Below are positions 1 through 6,266 of a stretch of DNA of 13,196 nucleotides, in pieces; positions within the stretch are counted from its first letter, which is position 1; each line of letters starts with the position of its first letter. Source of the DNA: an uncultured Coprococcus sp. (GTDB lineage Bacteria; Bacillota; Clostridia; Lachnospirales; Lachnospiraceae). The position numbers were made by a program, and so were the translations under genes. Location: positions 1 through 13,196 of the forward strand of contig CAKQIY010000041.1 of the NCBI GenBank assembly GCA_934247115.1, written 5' to 3'. Under the pieces are notes generated by a model, which was not told where the DNA came from, ran no database searches, and saw only the letters and a list, made by a program, of their open reading frames with translations.

Positions 1-287
1 TGTGCAAGAACTGTAGCTGTTGTTGTACCATCACCTGCAACATCATTTGTCTTTGTTGCAACTTCCTTGACGATCTGAGCACCCATATTCTCAAATGCAT
101 CCTCAAGCTCGATATCCTTTGCGATTGTAACACCATCATTTGTGATGAGTGGTGAACCGTATGACTTTGCAAGTACAACGTTTCTTCCTTTAGGTCCAAG
201 TGTAACTCTTACTGTATCTGCTAACTGATTAACTCCTGCCTCAAGTGCCTTTCTAGCCTCAGCACCGTACTTAATTTCCTTTGCCAT
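1..287 (-). CDS. groEL: Chaperonin GroEL, N-terminal 95 residues (cut by window edge)
   Basis: This is the 60-kDa chaperonin subunit, which forms double seven-membered rings that fold proteins in the cytosol using ATP, capped by GroES. The visible N-terminus starts MAKEIKYGAEARKAL and runs through TVRVTLGPKGRNVVL (about residues 25-39) and the ATP-site signature GDGTTTATVLA (residues 85-95), with D86 matching the GDGTTT aspartate of the family. The ATG at 287 is preceded by GGAGG about 8 bases upstream. The gene lies 61 bp downstream of groES on the same strand with no terminator between them, so the two form the usual groESL operon under the CIRCE site at 676-702. The rest of the protein (about 450 residues) lies left of the window. 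Identity is seen directly; only completeness is unknown. Confidence 0.98.
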   Translation of the reverse strand, partial: MAKEIKYGAEARKALEAGVNQLADTVRVTLGPKGRNVVLAKSYGSPLITNDGVTIAKDIELEDAFENMGAQIVKEVATKTNDVAGDGTTTATVLA

Positions 288-348
288 TTCTATCTACCTC
301 CATATCTTAATCTGTCATTTTAGTCTTATTATACTGTCAAAAAACTGA

Positions 349-636
349 TTACTTCTCAACGATTGCAAGGATGCTGTCCTGCTTGATAACTATGTACTCT
401 TCGTCGTCAAGCTTAACCTCCGAACCAGCGAACTTCTGATATATAACTGTATCTCCAACCTTAACGTCCATAGGAACCAGCTTGCCATCAACAACTGCTC
501 CAGGACCTACCTCAATAACTTCTGCATACTGTGGCTTCTCTTTTGCCTGGCCTGGTAAAACGATTCCTGACTTTGTTGTCTCCTCTGCTACTGACTGCTT
601 TAATACTACCCTGTCTCCAAGTGGTCTTAACTTCAT
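349..636 (-). CDS. groES: Co-chaperonin GroES
   Basis: This is the 10-kDa co-chaperonin, a heptameric lid that closes the GroEL folding chamber. Its 95 residues are the normal full length. The sequence opens MKLRPLGDRVVLK, has the mobile loop that contacts GroEL at about residues 17-33 (AEETTKSGIVLPG), then the β-barrel segments VIEVGPG and VGDTVIYQKFAGSEVK, and ends EYIVIKQDSILAIVEK, all typical of the family. The ATG at 636 follows an AGGAGG ribosome binding site about 7 bases upstream. It is the first gene of the groESL operon, with the promoter at 714-741 and the CIRCE operator at 676-702 between promoter and start codon, so heat-inducible control by the HrcA repressor is expected. Confidence 0.98.
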   Translation of the reverse strand: MKLRPLGDRVVLKQSVAEETTKSGIVLPGQAKEKPQYAEVIEVGPGAVVDGKLVPMDVKVGDTVIYQKFAGSEVKLDDEEYIVIKQDSILAIVEK

Positions 637-675
637 GATATATACCTCCTGATCTGTTATTTTTCATTCCATCTT

Positions 676-702
676 TTAGCACTCAATTTATGTGAGTGCT
701 AA
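676..702. promoter_or_regulatory. CIRCE operator of groESL (HrcA binding site)
   Basis: This is a perfect inverted repeat TTAGCACTC-N9-GAGTGCTAA, the consensus CIRCE element bound by the heat-shock repressor HrcA. It lies just downstream of the predicted transcription start of groES (about position 707) and 39 bp upstream of the groES ATG, the classical position for repression of groESL. It is identical in both arms to a second copy upstream of htpG at 10049-10075. Confidence 0.97.
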
Positions 703-713
703 CACTGTTTTAT

Positions 714-741
714 ATTCTATCCATTTCTATAAAAAAATCAA
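714..741 (-). promoter_or_regulatory. Predicted sigma-A promoter of groESL
   Basis: On the minus strand a -35 box TTGATT (741-736) is followed after 16 bases by a -10 box TAGAAT (719-714), each differing from consensus at one position. The expected start, near 707, puts the CIRCE repeat at about +5 to +31 of the transcript. An alternative -10 (TATAAA, 714-709) would give too long a spacer. Confidence 0.7.
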
Positions 742-764
742 CCCTTATTTTCTAAAAAATATAT

Positions 765-782
765 AAAAAGATGTCCTCATCC
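765..782 (-). terminator. Weak candidate terminator after the OGG-like gene
   Basis: Just past the stop codon at 796, the minus strand carries a short hairpin (GGATG/CATCT, loop of 4, one or two wobble pairs) followed by TTTTTATATATTTTTT. The stem is only 5 bp, so termination may be leaky and some transcripts could read into groESL. Confidence 0.35.
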
Positions 783-795
783 CTCACATTATATA

Positions 796-1689
796 TCACT
801 TAAATAAAGTTGTTCTCGCATAGTCAAACAGATACTGCTGTGCATAACCGCCAAGATCTCCGAACTTATTCACTGCAAATGCCTCTATATCAGACTTTTT
901 TGTGTCCTTGCCATCAAAGTACATATGCTCCATGATCCTCTTCATCCATACATCCACAGGAAAAGCCTCACGTCTTCCAAGTCCAAAGAGCAGGACACAG
1001 TTCGCCACTTTCTCACCGACACCCTTTATCGTCATGAGAAGCTCCCGGGCAGCATTTATATCCAGCTTATCCAGCTGCTCCTGTGTAACTGCACCTGAAT
1101 ATACAGCCTCAACAGCGTTCTTTATATATGGAGCCCTGAAGCCCACCTTACATTCCCTGATTTCATCCTCTGTCACCTCATGAAGCCTCTGTACATCTGG
1201 GAACACATAAAACGTCTCACCATTATATCCTATGACCTCATCGCCAAATCTATGCGATATATTTTTCACACACTGTTTTATCTGAGGGATATTCTTGTTT
1301 TGGGATATGATAAATGATATAAGTGTCTCAAAGAAATCCTGATTGAGAATCCTTATTCCATACTTCTCGTTCACCGCTGTCTGAAGAGCCCCGTCAGCCT
1401 GTATCACACGCTCCTTAATGCTGCCATAATCATTGTCCATATCCAGATAAGGACTCCATATTCCTTCATAATCCTCCATGGATGAGCCATATATTCTGAG
1501 TACACATCCTGACTGTTCCATCTTCACCGCTCTGCCAAATGCAATGACCTCGTACACTTCATCTTCAAGCTTATCGAAGTGAAAGCACTGACCACACTCC
1601 AGTATCTGTGAAAGTCTGAAATCTTTCACACCATCAACTGTAATTACATTCCCTTCACAACTAACATTCACCTTTTGTACACCTGCCAT
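796..1689 (-). CDS. OGG1-like 8-oxoguanine DNA glycosylase / AP lyase (HhH-GPD family)
   Basis: This is a base-excision repair enzyme predicted to remove 8-oxoguanine (or alkylated purines) and nick the abasic site. It has 297 residues. An N-terminal OGG-type β domain (about 1-100, with ILECGQCFHF at 29-38 matching the GQxFRW region of OGG1) precedes the helical HhH-GPD domain. The hairpin IKGVGEKVANC (221-231) places catalytic Lys at K227, and PVDVW (244-248) places the conserved Asp at D246; these match K249 and D268 of human OGG1. The Lys marks a bifunctional glycosylase/lyase and argues against a plain AlkA, which lacks it. It is transcribed towards groES from an intergenic region shared with the divergent DUF6062-like gene. 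No strong promoter or ribosome binding site is evident before the ATG. Substrate choice is inferred from family resemblance. Confidence 0.88.
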   Translation of the reverse strand: MAGVQKVNVSCEGNVITVDGVKDFRLSQILECGQCFHFDKLEDEVYEVIAFGRAVKMEQSGCVLRIYGSSMEDYEGIWSPYLDMDNDYGSIKERVIQADGALQTAVNEKYGIRILNQDFFETLISFIISQNKNIPQIKQCVKNISHRFGDEVIGYNGETFYVFPDVQRLHEVTEDEIRECKVGFRAPYIKNAVEAVYSGAVTQEQLDKLDINAARELLMTIKGVGEKVANCVLLFGLGRREAFPVDVWMKRIMEHMYFDGKDTKKSDIEAFAVNKFGDLGGYAQQYLFDYARTTLFK

Positions 1690-1717
1690 TCTATATTAAA
1701 TAATTGTGCTTTTTGTC

Positions 1718-1746
1718 TTATAAATTACTCCAGGCTATTGTATAAT
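1718..1746 (+). promoter_or_regulatory. Possible promoter of the DUF6062-like gene
   Basis: A consensus -10 box TATAAT (1741-1746) lies 17 bp after a weak -35 match TTATAA (1718-1723, 3 of 6 positions). The predicted start, near 1753, would give a leader of about 78 nt before the ATG at 1831. Confidence 0.45.
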
Positions 1747-1820
1747 ACCTGTATATTATTTTCAATGTCACATAAGTGATATGGCATAGCAATACATGCC
1801 ATCATGAAATTACCGCAAAC

Positions 1821-1826
1821 AGGAGG
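1821..1826 (+). promoter_or_regulatory. Ribosome binding site that fixes the start at 1831
   Basis: AGGAGG sits 4 bases before the ATG at 1831. It lies inside the longer reading frame that begins at the ATG at 1804, which has no such site upstream. The 1831 start is therefore preferred and removes nine residues from the longest frame. Confidence 0.8.
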
Positions 1827-1830
1827 ATTT

Positions 1831-2550
1831 ATGGCTGAACAGATATACACAATACCAGTAAATGACGCATTTGACAGCGACTGCGAATGCCCTATGTGCC
1901 AGATGCAGAAGGATCTTGAGCGAAATGCAATTGAATACACAATGGGGCCAAGCTACATGGAGGACGACAACCGCGCCATGACTGACAAACTTGGCTTTTG
2001 CAGTCATCATCTGAGAATGCTCTATCAGGAGAAGAACCGTCTGGGTCTTGCTCTCATGATGAACACCCACATGAACAAGACAATAAAAGATATGAAGGAG
2101 CTGGCTGCCAAAGGCCCCGCTGCCAAAGCCGGCCTGTTCGGTAAGAACACTCCAAATGCACCAGTTGTTGACTATATTGAGAACATGGAAAAAAGCTGCT
2201 TCATTTGTGGACGTATGGATGACATGTTCGTACGCTATGTAGACACTATCTTCCATATGTGGAAAAGAGATTCCGAGTTCAGGGACAAATTTGCAGCGAG
2301 CAAAGGCTTCTGTACATACCACTACGGAATACTATACAAGACAGGTCAGAACAAACTGAGCAAGGAACAGTATACGCAGTTCATTGAAATCCTCAACAAG
2401 GTATACTTTGACAATATGGAACGGGTCAATGGTGACCTGAGCTGGTTCATAGACAAGTTTGACTACAGATACAAGAACGAGCCATGGAAGAACTCCAAGG
2501 ACGCTCTCCCAAGAGGAATCATCAAGATTGGCCACACATTTGTGGAATAA
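1831..2550 (+). CDS. DUF6062-like protein with two CxxC...CxxH putative metal-binding modules
   Basis: This is a cytosolic protein of unknown function with 239 residues, no signal peptide and no membrane segment. I believe it belongs to the DUF6062 family, but that is from memory. Two matching modules are visible. The first has CPMC (C20, C23) and then GFCSHH (C57, H60). The second has CFIC (C123, C126) and then GFCTYH (C161, H164). Spacing from the last Cys of CxxC to the Cys of CxxH is 34 and 35 residues, so the protein looks like an internal duplication with two C3H sites suited to zinc or another thiophilic metal. A conserved-looking C-terminal part (VNGDLSWFIDKFDYRYKNEPW, about 199-219) follows the second module. 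The gene stands alone, divergent from the OGG-like gene and ended by a strong terminator. Function cannot be given. Confidence 0.75.
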   Translation: MAEQIYTIPVNDAFDSDCECPMCQMQKDLERNAIEYTMGPSYMEDDNRAMTDKLGFCSHHLRMLYQEKNRLGLALMMNTHMNKTIKDMKELAAKGPAAKAGLFGKNTPNAPVVDYIENMEKSCFICGRMDDMFVRYVDTIFHMWKRDSEFRDKFAASKGFCTYHYGILYKTGQNKLSKEQYTQFIEILNKVYFDNMERVNGDLSWFIDKFDYRYKNEPWKNSKDALPRGIIKIGHTFVE

Positions 2551-2574
2551 CCATACTTCATATATAAATAACAG

Positions 2575-2631
2575 AAAAACCGTCTTACAGCGCTCTTTGA
2601 TCCTACATCCGATCACTGTAAGGCGGTTTTT
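2575..2631. terminator. Bidirectional terminator between convergent genes
   Basis: A 16-bp stem (2575-2590 with 2616-2631, one G·T wobble) has A5 at its left end and T5 at its right, so it gives a U-tract on either strand. The 25-base loop contains a second small stem (TGATC 2598-2602 with GATCA 2611-2615). It lies 24 bp after the stop of the plus-strand DUF6062-like gene and 22 bp after the stop of the minus-strand gene at 2654, serving both. Confidence 0.9.
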
Positions 2632-2653
2632 ATATGTCTTATACTTTTTAAAT

Positions 2654-3301
2654 CTAACTGACCTTCCAGACCATAAAGCCGTCTGGCAAAGTATGTTTTT
2701 TAAGATTATTCATATGACCTGTATTGTCTATTCCATGAGCCTGCTTCATCCTCTCATGAAGATATGCTCTGTACTCAGTGAGCAGTCCGGTGAATATCAG
2801 TCTCAGCGCAGGGCATCGCCTGAAATCTCCAGGCTTGACCAGTCCCGGTTTTTTGTGGAATATATCCACTCCGGCATTCTTCAGAACCGATGCAACGAAC
2901 TGAGAGCAGAAGAAATTGTATTCCCTCTCATATGCAAGGTGGAAGAACACACTGAACACACCCATGAAGTTATATCTATATCGATCTGGATGCTTCTTGA
3001 ATCTGGCAAGCTCCTGCTGGATGTGTTCATATTGCTTCTTCGTCACATCAAGCTCATATACAGCGCATCTCGTTCCCTTATGCTTTCCAAATATTCCTTT
3101 TTCTATGTTCTCACTTATAAATCCACTGTTAAATGGATTGTATACGCCCTTCCGTGCAAAACTGTACATCTCATCAAGGCTTATATCCAGAGCAAGAGAT
3201 GTATGGCAGTACGGCTCCCTCGTCATCAGCTTTATAAGATTAGAAGGAACCGTCTTGGTCTTGGACAGAAGTATGTATATTTTCTTGTTATCATCTTCCA
3301 T
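2654..3301 (-). CDS. Possible permuted papain-fold hydrolase (YiiX/NlpC-like), function unknown
   Basis: This is a soluble protein of 215 residues. The arrangement suggests the circularly permuted papain-like group, in which the catalytic His precedes the Cys. Numbered from the upstream TTG (5 residues earlier), YCHTSLALD gives H38 near the N-terminus, and YNFFCSQFVASVLKNAG (133-149) gives C137 at the head of a helix, the usual NlpC/P60 nucleophile position. KKIYILLSKTKT and VPSNLIKLMTREPY precede the His. I cannot see a certain third catalytic residue. No signal peptide or membrane segment is present, so the substrate is likely intracellular. The start is uncertain: ATG at 3301 has no well-spaced ribosome binding site, while TTG at 3316 has AGGTGA immediately against it; an in-frame TGA at 3317-3319 rules out anything longer. 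It lies 82 bp downstream of glnS on the same strand with no terminator seen between them. Confidence 0.6.
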   Translation of the reverse strand: MEDDNKKIYILLSKTKTVPSNLIKLMTREPYCHTSLALDISLDEMYSFARKGVYNPFNSGFISENIEKGIFGKHKGTRCAVYELDVTKKQYEHIQQELARFKKHPDRYRYNFMGVFSVFFHLAYEREYNFFCSQFVASVLKNAGVDIFHKKPGLVKPGDFRRCPALRLIFTGLLTEYRAYLHERMKQAHGIDNTGHMNNLKKHTLPDGFMVWKVS

Positions 3302-3383
3302 AATAATATTTTCCAATCACCTATTCTGATGTACGCATGTCTCCCCATATACACGCGCCACTCCCCACATCATAAACTTAAGA

Positions 3384-5060
3384 CTACTTTCCTGGCTTGT
3401 ACGAGCTCTTGAGAGATACAATTCTGTTGTATACTGGATGCCCTGCTGTTGAATCCTTAGAATCAACACAGAAGAAACCATTTCTCAGGAATTGGAATGC
3501 CTCACCCGGCTGTGCCTCCTCAAACGCCTTCTCAAGCTTACATCCCTGCTTTATAACAAGTGAGTTTGGATTAAGGTTCAATGTACCGTCATCGTTGAGC
3601 TTGCCTTTCTCTTCGTCTATGATATTCTCATACAGACGGACCTCAGCATCTATAGCACTCTCCGCTGATACCCAGTGAATGGTTCCCTTTACCTTACGTC
3701 CCTCAAAGCCTGAACCGCTTCTTGTCTCAGGATCATATGTACAATGTACTGTTGTTACATTGCCAGCCTCGTCCTTCTCAAATCCCACACACTTTACAAA
3801 ATATGCATTCTTGAGACGCACCTCATTGCCTGGGAATAGTCTGAAGTACTTCTTAGGAGGCTCTTCCATGAAGTCATCTCTCTCTATATACAGGTACTTG
3901 CTGAATGCGACCTTTCTGCTTCCAAGCTCCTCATTCTCCTGATTGTTCTCAACATCAAGGTACTCAACCTGATTCTCCGGATAATTGTCAATGACAAGCT
4001 TTACAGGATCAACAACCGCCATGTATCTCTTGGCACTGAGCTTTAAGTCATCACGTACGCAGTACTCAAGCATAGCGTAATCGACTGATGACTGACTCTT
4101 AGATATTCCAACCAACTCCATGAACTTCTTGATGGCTGATGGTGTGAAGCCTCTTCTTCTGAGTGCTGCAATACTTACAAGACGTGGATCATCCCATCCG
4201 TCAACTATTCCGTCCTCAACAAGCTTCTTGATGTATCTCTTACCGGTTATCACATTTGTCAGATAAAGCTTTGCAAACTCTATCTGCTTTGGTGTTCCCT
4301 CCGGTGAATCCTTGTAACCAAGTTCCATGACAACCCAGTCATACAGAGGTCTGTGATCCTCGAACTCAAGTGTACATATGGAGTGGGTAACACCCTCAAT
4401 GGCGTCCTCGATAGGATGTGCAAAATCATACATAGGATAGATGCACCACTTGTCACCTGTATTGTGATGGTTCATTCTCGCTATTCTGTAAATAATAGGG
4501 TCTCTCATGTTGATGTTAGGACTTGCCATATCTATCTTCGCACGGAGCACCTTGCTTCCATCAGGGAACTCGCCGTTCTTCATTCTCTCGAACAGATCAA
4601 GATTCTCCTCTATGCTTCTGTCTCTGTATGGGCTGTTCTTGCCTGGCTCAGTGAGGGTTCCTCTGTACTCCCTGATCTCATCTGCTGTGAGATCACATAC
4701 ATACGCCTTGCCCTTCTTGATGAGCTTTATGGCAGACTCATACATCTGATCAAAATAGTTGGATGCAAAGAATACTCTGTCTCCAAAGTCCGCTCCCAGC
4801 CACTTGACATCTGCAAGTATTGACTCAACAAACTCTGTCTTCTCCTTTGTAGGATTCGTATCGTCAAATCTAAGATTAAACTGTCCGCCATACTGCTGTG
4901 CCAGTCCGTAATTCAAAAGTATTGACTTGGCATGTCCTATATGTAAATATCCATTCGGCTCCGGAGGGAATCTGGTAACGATCTTCGGCACCTTACCCTC
5001 TGCGATATCTTTCTCAATTATCTGTTCAATGAAATTCTTACTTGTCATCTCTTCAGCCAT
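3384..5060 (-). CDS. glnS: Glutaminyl-tRNA synthetase
   Basis: This class Ic synthetase joins glutamine to tRNA-Gln using ATP in the cytosol. It has 558 residues, close to the 554 of E. coli GlnRS. The N-terminal catalytic domain carries PPEPNGYLHIGHAKS (32-46, HIGH at 40-43) and NLRFDDTNPTKE (62-73). The GlnRS-type segment DGWDDPRLVSIAALRRRG (287-304) follows, then an anticodon-binding β-barrel half ending near QFLRNGFFCVDSKDS. The KMSKS-loop position reads ITGKR (271-275) instead of the E. coli MSKR. The HIGH spacing and the GWDDPR block fit GlnRS better than a GluRS. ATG at 5060 has GGGAGG 10 bases upstream. A possible -10 TATAAT lies at 5188-5183 on the minus strand without a clear -35, which would leave a leader of about 115 nt. 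The downstream gene at 2654 may be co-transcribed. Confidence 0.96.
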   Translation of the reverse strand: MAEEMTSKNFIEQIIEKDIAEGKVPKIVTRFPPEPNGYLHIGHAKSILLNYGLAQQYGGQFNLRFDDTNPTKEKTEFVESILADVKWLGADFGDRVFFASNYFDQMYESAIKLIKKGKAYVCDLTADEIREYRGTLTEPGKNSPYRDRSIEENLDLFERMKNGEFPDGSKVLRAKIDMASPNINMRDPIIYRIARMNHHNTGDKWCIYPMYDFAHPIEDAIEGVTHSICTLEFEDHRPLYDWVVMELGYKDSPEGTPKQIEFAKLYLTNVITGKRYIKKLVEDGIVDGWDDPRLVSIAALRRRGFTPSAIKKFMELVGISKSQSSVDYAMLEYCVRDDLKLSAKRYMAVVDPVKLVIDNYPENQVEYLDVENNQENEELGSRKVAFSKYLYIERDDFMEEPPKKYFRLFPGNEVRLKNAYFVKCVGFEKDEAGNVTTVHCTYDPETRSGSGFEGRKVKGTIHWVSAESAIDAEVRLYENIIDEEKGKLNDDGTLNLNPNSLVIKQGCKLEKAFEEAQPGEAFQFLRNGFFCVDSKDSTAGHPVYNRIVSLKSSYKPGK

Positions 5061-5260
5061 TTTCCAATTGCCTCCCGCTTATAATATGAGTACGTGTCTG
5101 GCCCACAGGCCTTACCTCATGTTACTTATTTTTTCATGTATCGCAACACCTGTTTTCATGCATCATCTGATTTTGGCACGCGATTATAATTAGTTTATCA
5201 TACTTTTACCGCTTGTACCACAATTATATTTCTTTTTATCGCAAAAAATAAATATTTCTC

Positions 5261-5289
5261 TTGATTTTTGCACTTCATTTTGGTATAGT
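5261..5289 (+). promoter_or_regulatory. Promoter of the tRNA-Thr gene
   Basis: TTGATT (5261-5266), a 17-bp spacer, then TATAGT (5284-5289). Each box has one or two mismatches from consensus. Transcription would begin near 5296, about 16 nt before the mature tRNA 5' end at 5312. Confidence 0.8.
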
Positions 5290-5311
5290 TATTATTGCTT
5301 TTGAAAAGCAA

Positions 5312-5384
5312 GCTACTATAGCTCAGGTGGTAGAGCGCAACATTGGTAATGTTGAGGTCACGGGTCCGACTCCCGTTAGTAGCT
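5312..5384 (+). tRNA. tRNA-Thr (anticodon GGT)
   Basis: The cloverleaf folds fully. The acceptor stem is 5312-5318 with 5377-5383. The D stem is GCTC 5321-5324 with GAGC 5333-5336. The anticodon stem is CAACA 5338-5342 with TGTTG 5350-5354, and the loop 5343-5349 holds GGT at 5345-5347. The variable loop is AGGTC, and the T stem is ACGGG 5360-5364 with CCCGT 5372-5376. It reads Thr codons ACC and ACU. The discriminator is T5384 and CCA is not encoded, so CCA would be added by nucleotidyltransferase. The T loop reads TCCGACT, with C at position 55 where T (modified to pseudouridine) is almost always found; all other landmark bases (T8, A14, G15, G18, G19, T33, T54, C56, A58) are present. It has its own promoter and terminator. 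Confidence 0.95.
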
Positions 5385-5407
5385 TTATTATAATATTCAG
5401 TGTTTAT

Positions 5408-5428
5408 GCCGCTTTGAGCGGTTTTTTT
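5408..5428 (+). terminator. Terminator of the tRNA-Thr gene
   Basis: A compact hairpin CCGCT-TTG-AGCGG (5409-5421, plus a G·T closing pair) is followed directly by seven T residues. It lies 23 bp after the tRNA 3' end. Confidence 0.85.
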
Positions 5429-5470
5429 ATTGCCTGAACTTCTATATAAATCATGCAAAAATCTGTTTTT

Positions 5471-5492
5471 GTCTACTATTTGTCTACTATTT
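5471..5492 (+). repeat. 11-bp direct tandem repeat near the tRNA
   Basis: Two exact adjacent copies of GTCTACTATTT (5471-5481 and 5482-5492) lie 87 bp past the tRNA-Thr gene, in the otherwise gene-free 5429-5544 segment. Nothing else there suggests a gene. A regulatory site or the scar of an old integration next to the tRNA are both possible; no integrase is present. Confidence 0.6.
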
Positions 5493-5544
5493 CCAATTTT
5501 TTATGATCTACTGCCTTAATCAGCCTGAATCATAGAAAATAAGA

Positions 5545-5579
5545 AAAACACCTCGGCCTGGCAGGCGATGAGGTGTTTT
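5545..5579 (-). terminator. Terminator of the cysS-mrnC-rlmB-sigH operon
   Basis: A perfect 10-bp stem (5545-5554 with 5570-5579; arms AAAACACCTC and GAGGTGTTTT) encloses an inner GCCT/AGGC stem. On the minus strand it is followed by a T-rich run (TTTTTCTTATTTTC). It lies 85 bp after the sigH stop codon. I see no gene in 5580-5664. Confidence 0.8.
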
Positions 5580-5664
5580 CCTTAATCTTTATTTGCCGGA
5601 CGAATAGGTGGTATCTATCGCTCGGCTGTCTTGTTAAGTACATTTATTGTTTTCCTGCGCCGGT

Positions 5665-6255
5665 CTATACATCTCTCAGCTTTGACCTTATCCTCTGAAC
5701 GGCATTGTCTATAGACTTAACTGGTTTCCCCAATCTTCTGCCTATCTCCTCATAAGATGCACCTGTCAGATATTCGTCAAGCACTTCCATCTCCAATTTA
5801 GAGAGTTTACTCTCTATTGTCTTTATCAGGTCCGACTCCCTGAACCTGGCCATCATAATGTCTTCAGGGTTGGTTATCACACCGGAATCTATCTCGTCCA
5901 GTGGACTTCCATACGCACTGTCACTGTCTCCATATATTGATATATAGTAGTTCAGCGGTCCATTCTTCTTATTGTTTGAATTGTTCACAGCGGTTATGAG
6001 CTGTCTCCTCACACACATAAACGCAAATGTCTTGAAGGCAGCGCCCTTGTCAGGTCTGTAATTGTTTACAGCCTTAACAAGCCCTATCATGCCCTCCTGT
6101 ATAAGATCCTCCTCATCAGCTCCTATGATATACAGGCTTCTGCTCTGTCCCGTTATCATCGGTCCGTAACGCTTGATGAGAGTCTCCATGGCATCATTGT
6201 CCTTGTGGTCATTGATAAGCTCCAGCAGCTCATTATCTGATAATTCCGAGTACAT
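5665..6255 (-). CDS. sigH: RNA polymerase sigma factor SigH (sporulation/transition-state type)
   Basis: This is a sigma-70 family factor that, in Bacillus and Clostridia, directs transcription at the start of sporulation. It has 196 residues, a little shorter than B. subtilis SigH. Region 2 includes GADEEDLIQEGMIGLVKAV (45-63) and the -10-binding stretch FKTFAFMCVRRQLITAV (74-90), both very close to B. subtilis SigH. LNYYISIYG (101-109) matches its LNSYVSL segment. Region 4 has the helix-turn-helix TGASYEEIGRRLGKPVKSIDNAVQRIRSKL (164-193). The ATG at 6255 is 11 bp after the rlmB stop, with only a moderate ribosome binding site (AAAGGTAAG) overlapping the end of rlmB. It is the last gene of the cysS operon before the terminator. 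An additional promoter inside rlmB is possible but I could not pick one out. Confidence 0.93.
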   Translation of the reverse strand: MYSELSDNELLELINDHKDNDAMETLIKRYGPMITGQSRSLYIIGADEEDLIQEGMIGLVKAVNNYRPDKGAAFKTFAFMCVRRQLITAVNNSNNKKNGPLNYYISIYGDSDSAYGSPLDEIDSGVITNPEDIMMARFRESDLIKTIESKLSKLEMEVLDEYLTGASYEEIGRRLGKPVKSIDNAVQRIRSKLRDV

Positions 6256-6266
6256 ATCTCTTACCT

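Noticed and set aside
1810..2322. Minus-strand open frame of 170 codons
   Set aside because: It lies entirely antisense to the DUF6062-like gene, which has a clear ribosome binding site and paired Cys/His motifs. Its translation shows no family.
2459..3412. Plus-strand open frame of 317 codons
   Set aside because: It overlaps the end of the DUF6062-like gene, its terminator and nearly all of the minus-strand papain-like gene. It has no ribosome binding site or recognisable family and reads through a strong terminator, so it is a shadow.
4353..4823. Plus-strand open frame of 156 codons within glnS
   Set aside because: Antisense shadow of a strongly conserved glnS coding region, with no ribosome binding site.
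5198..5458. Minus-strand open frame of 86 codons containing NGSRTRDLN
   Set aside because: It is the antisense translation of tRNA-Thr, a well-known false protein; the promoter and cloverleaf show the real gene is on the plus strand.
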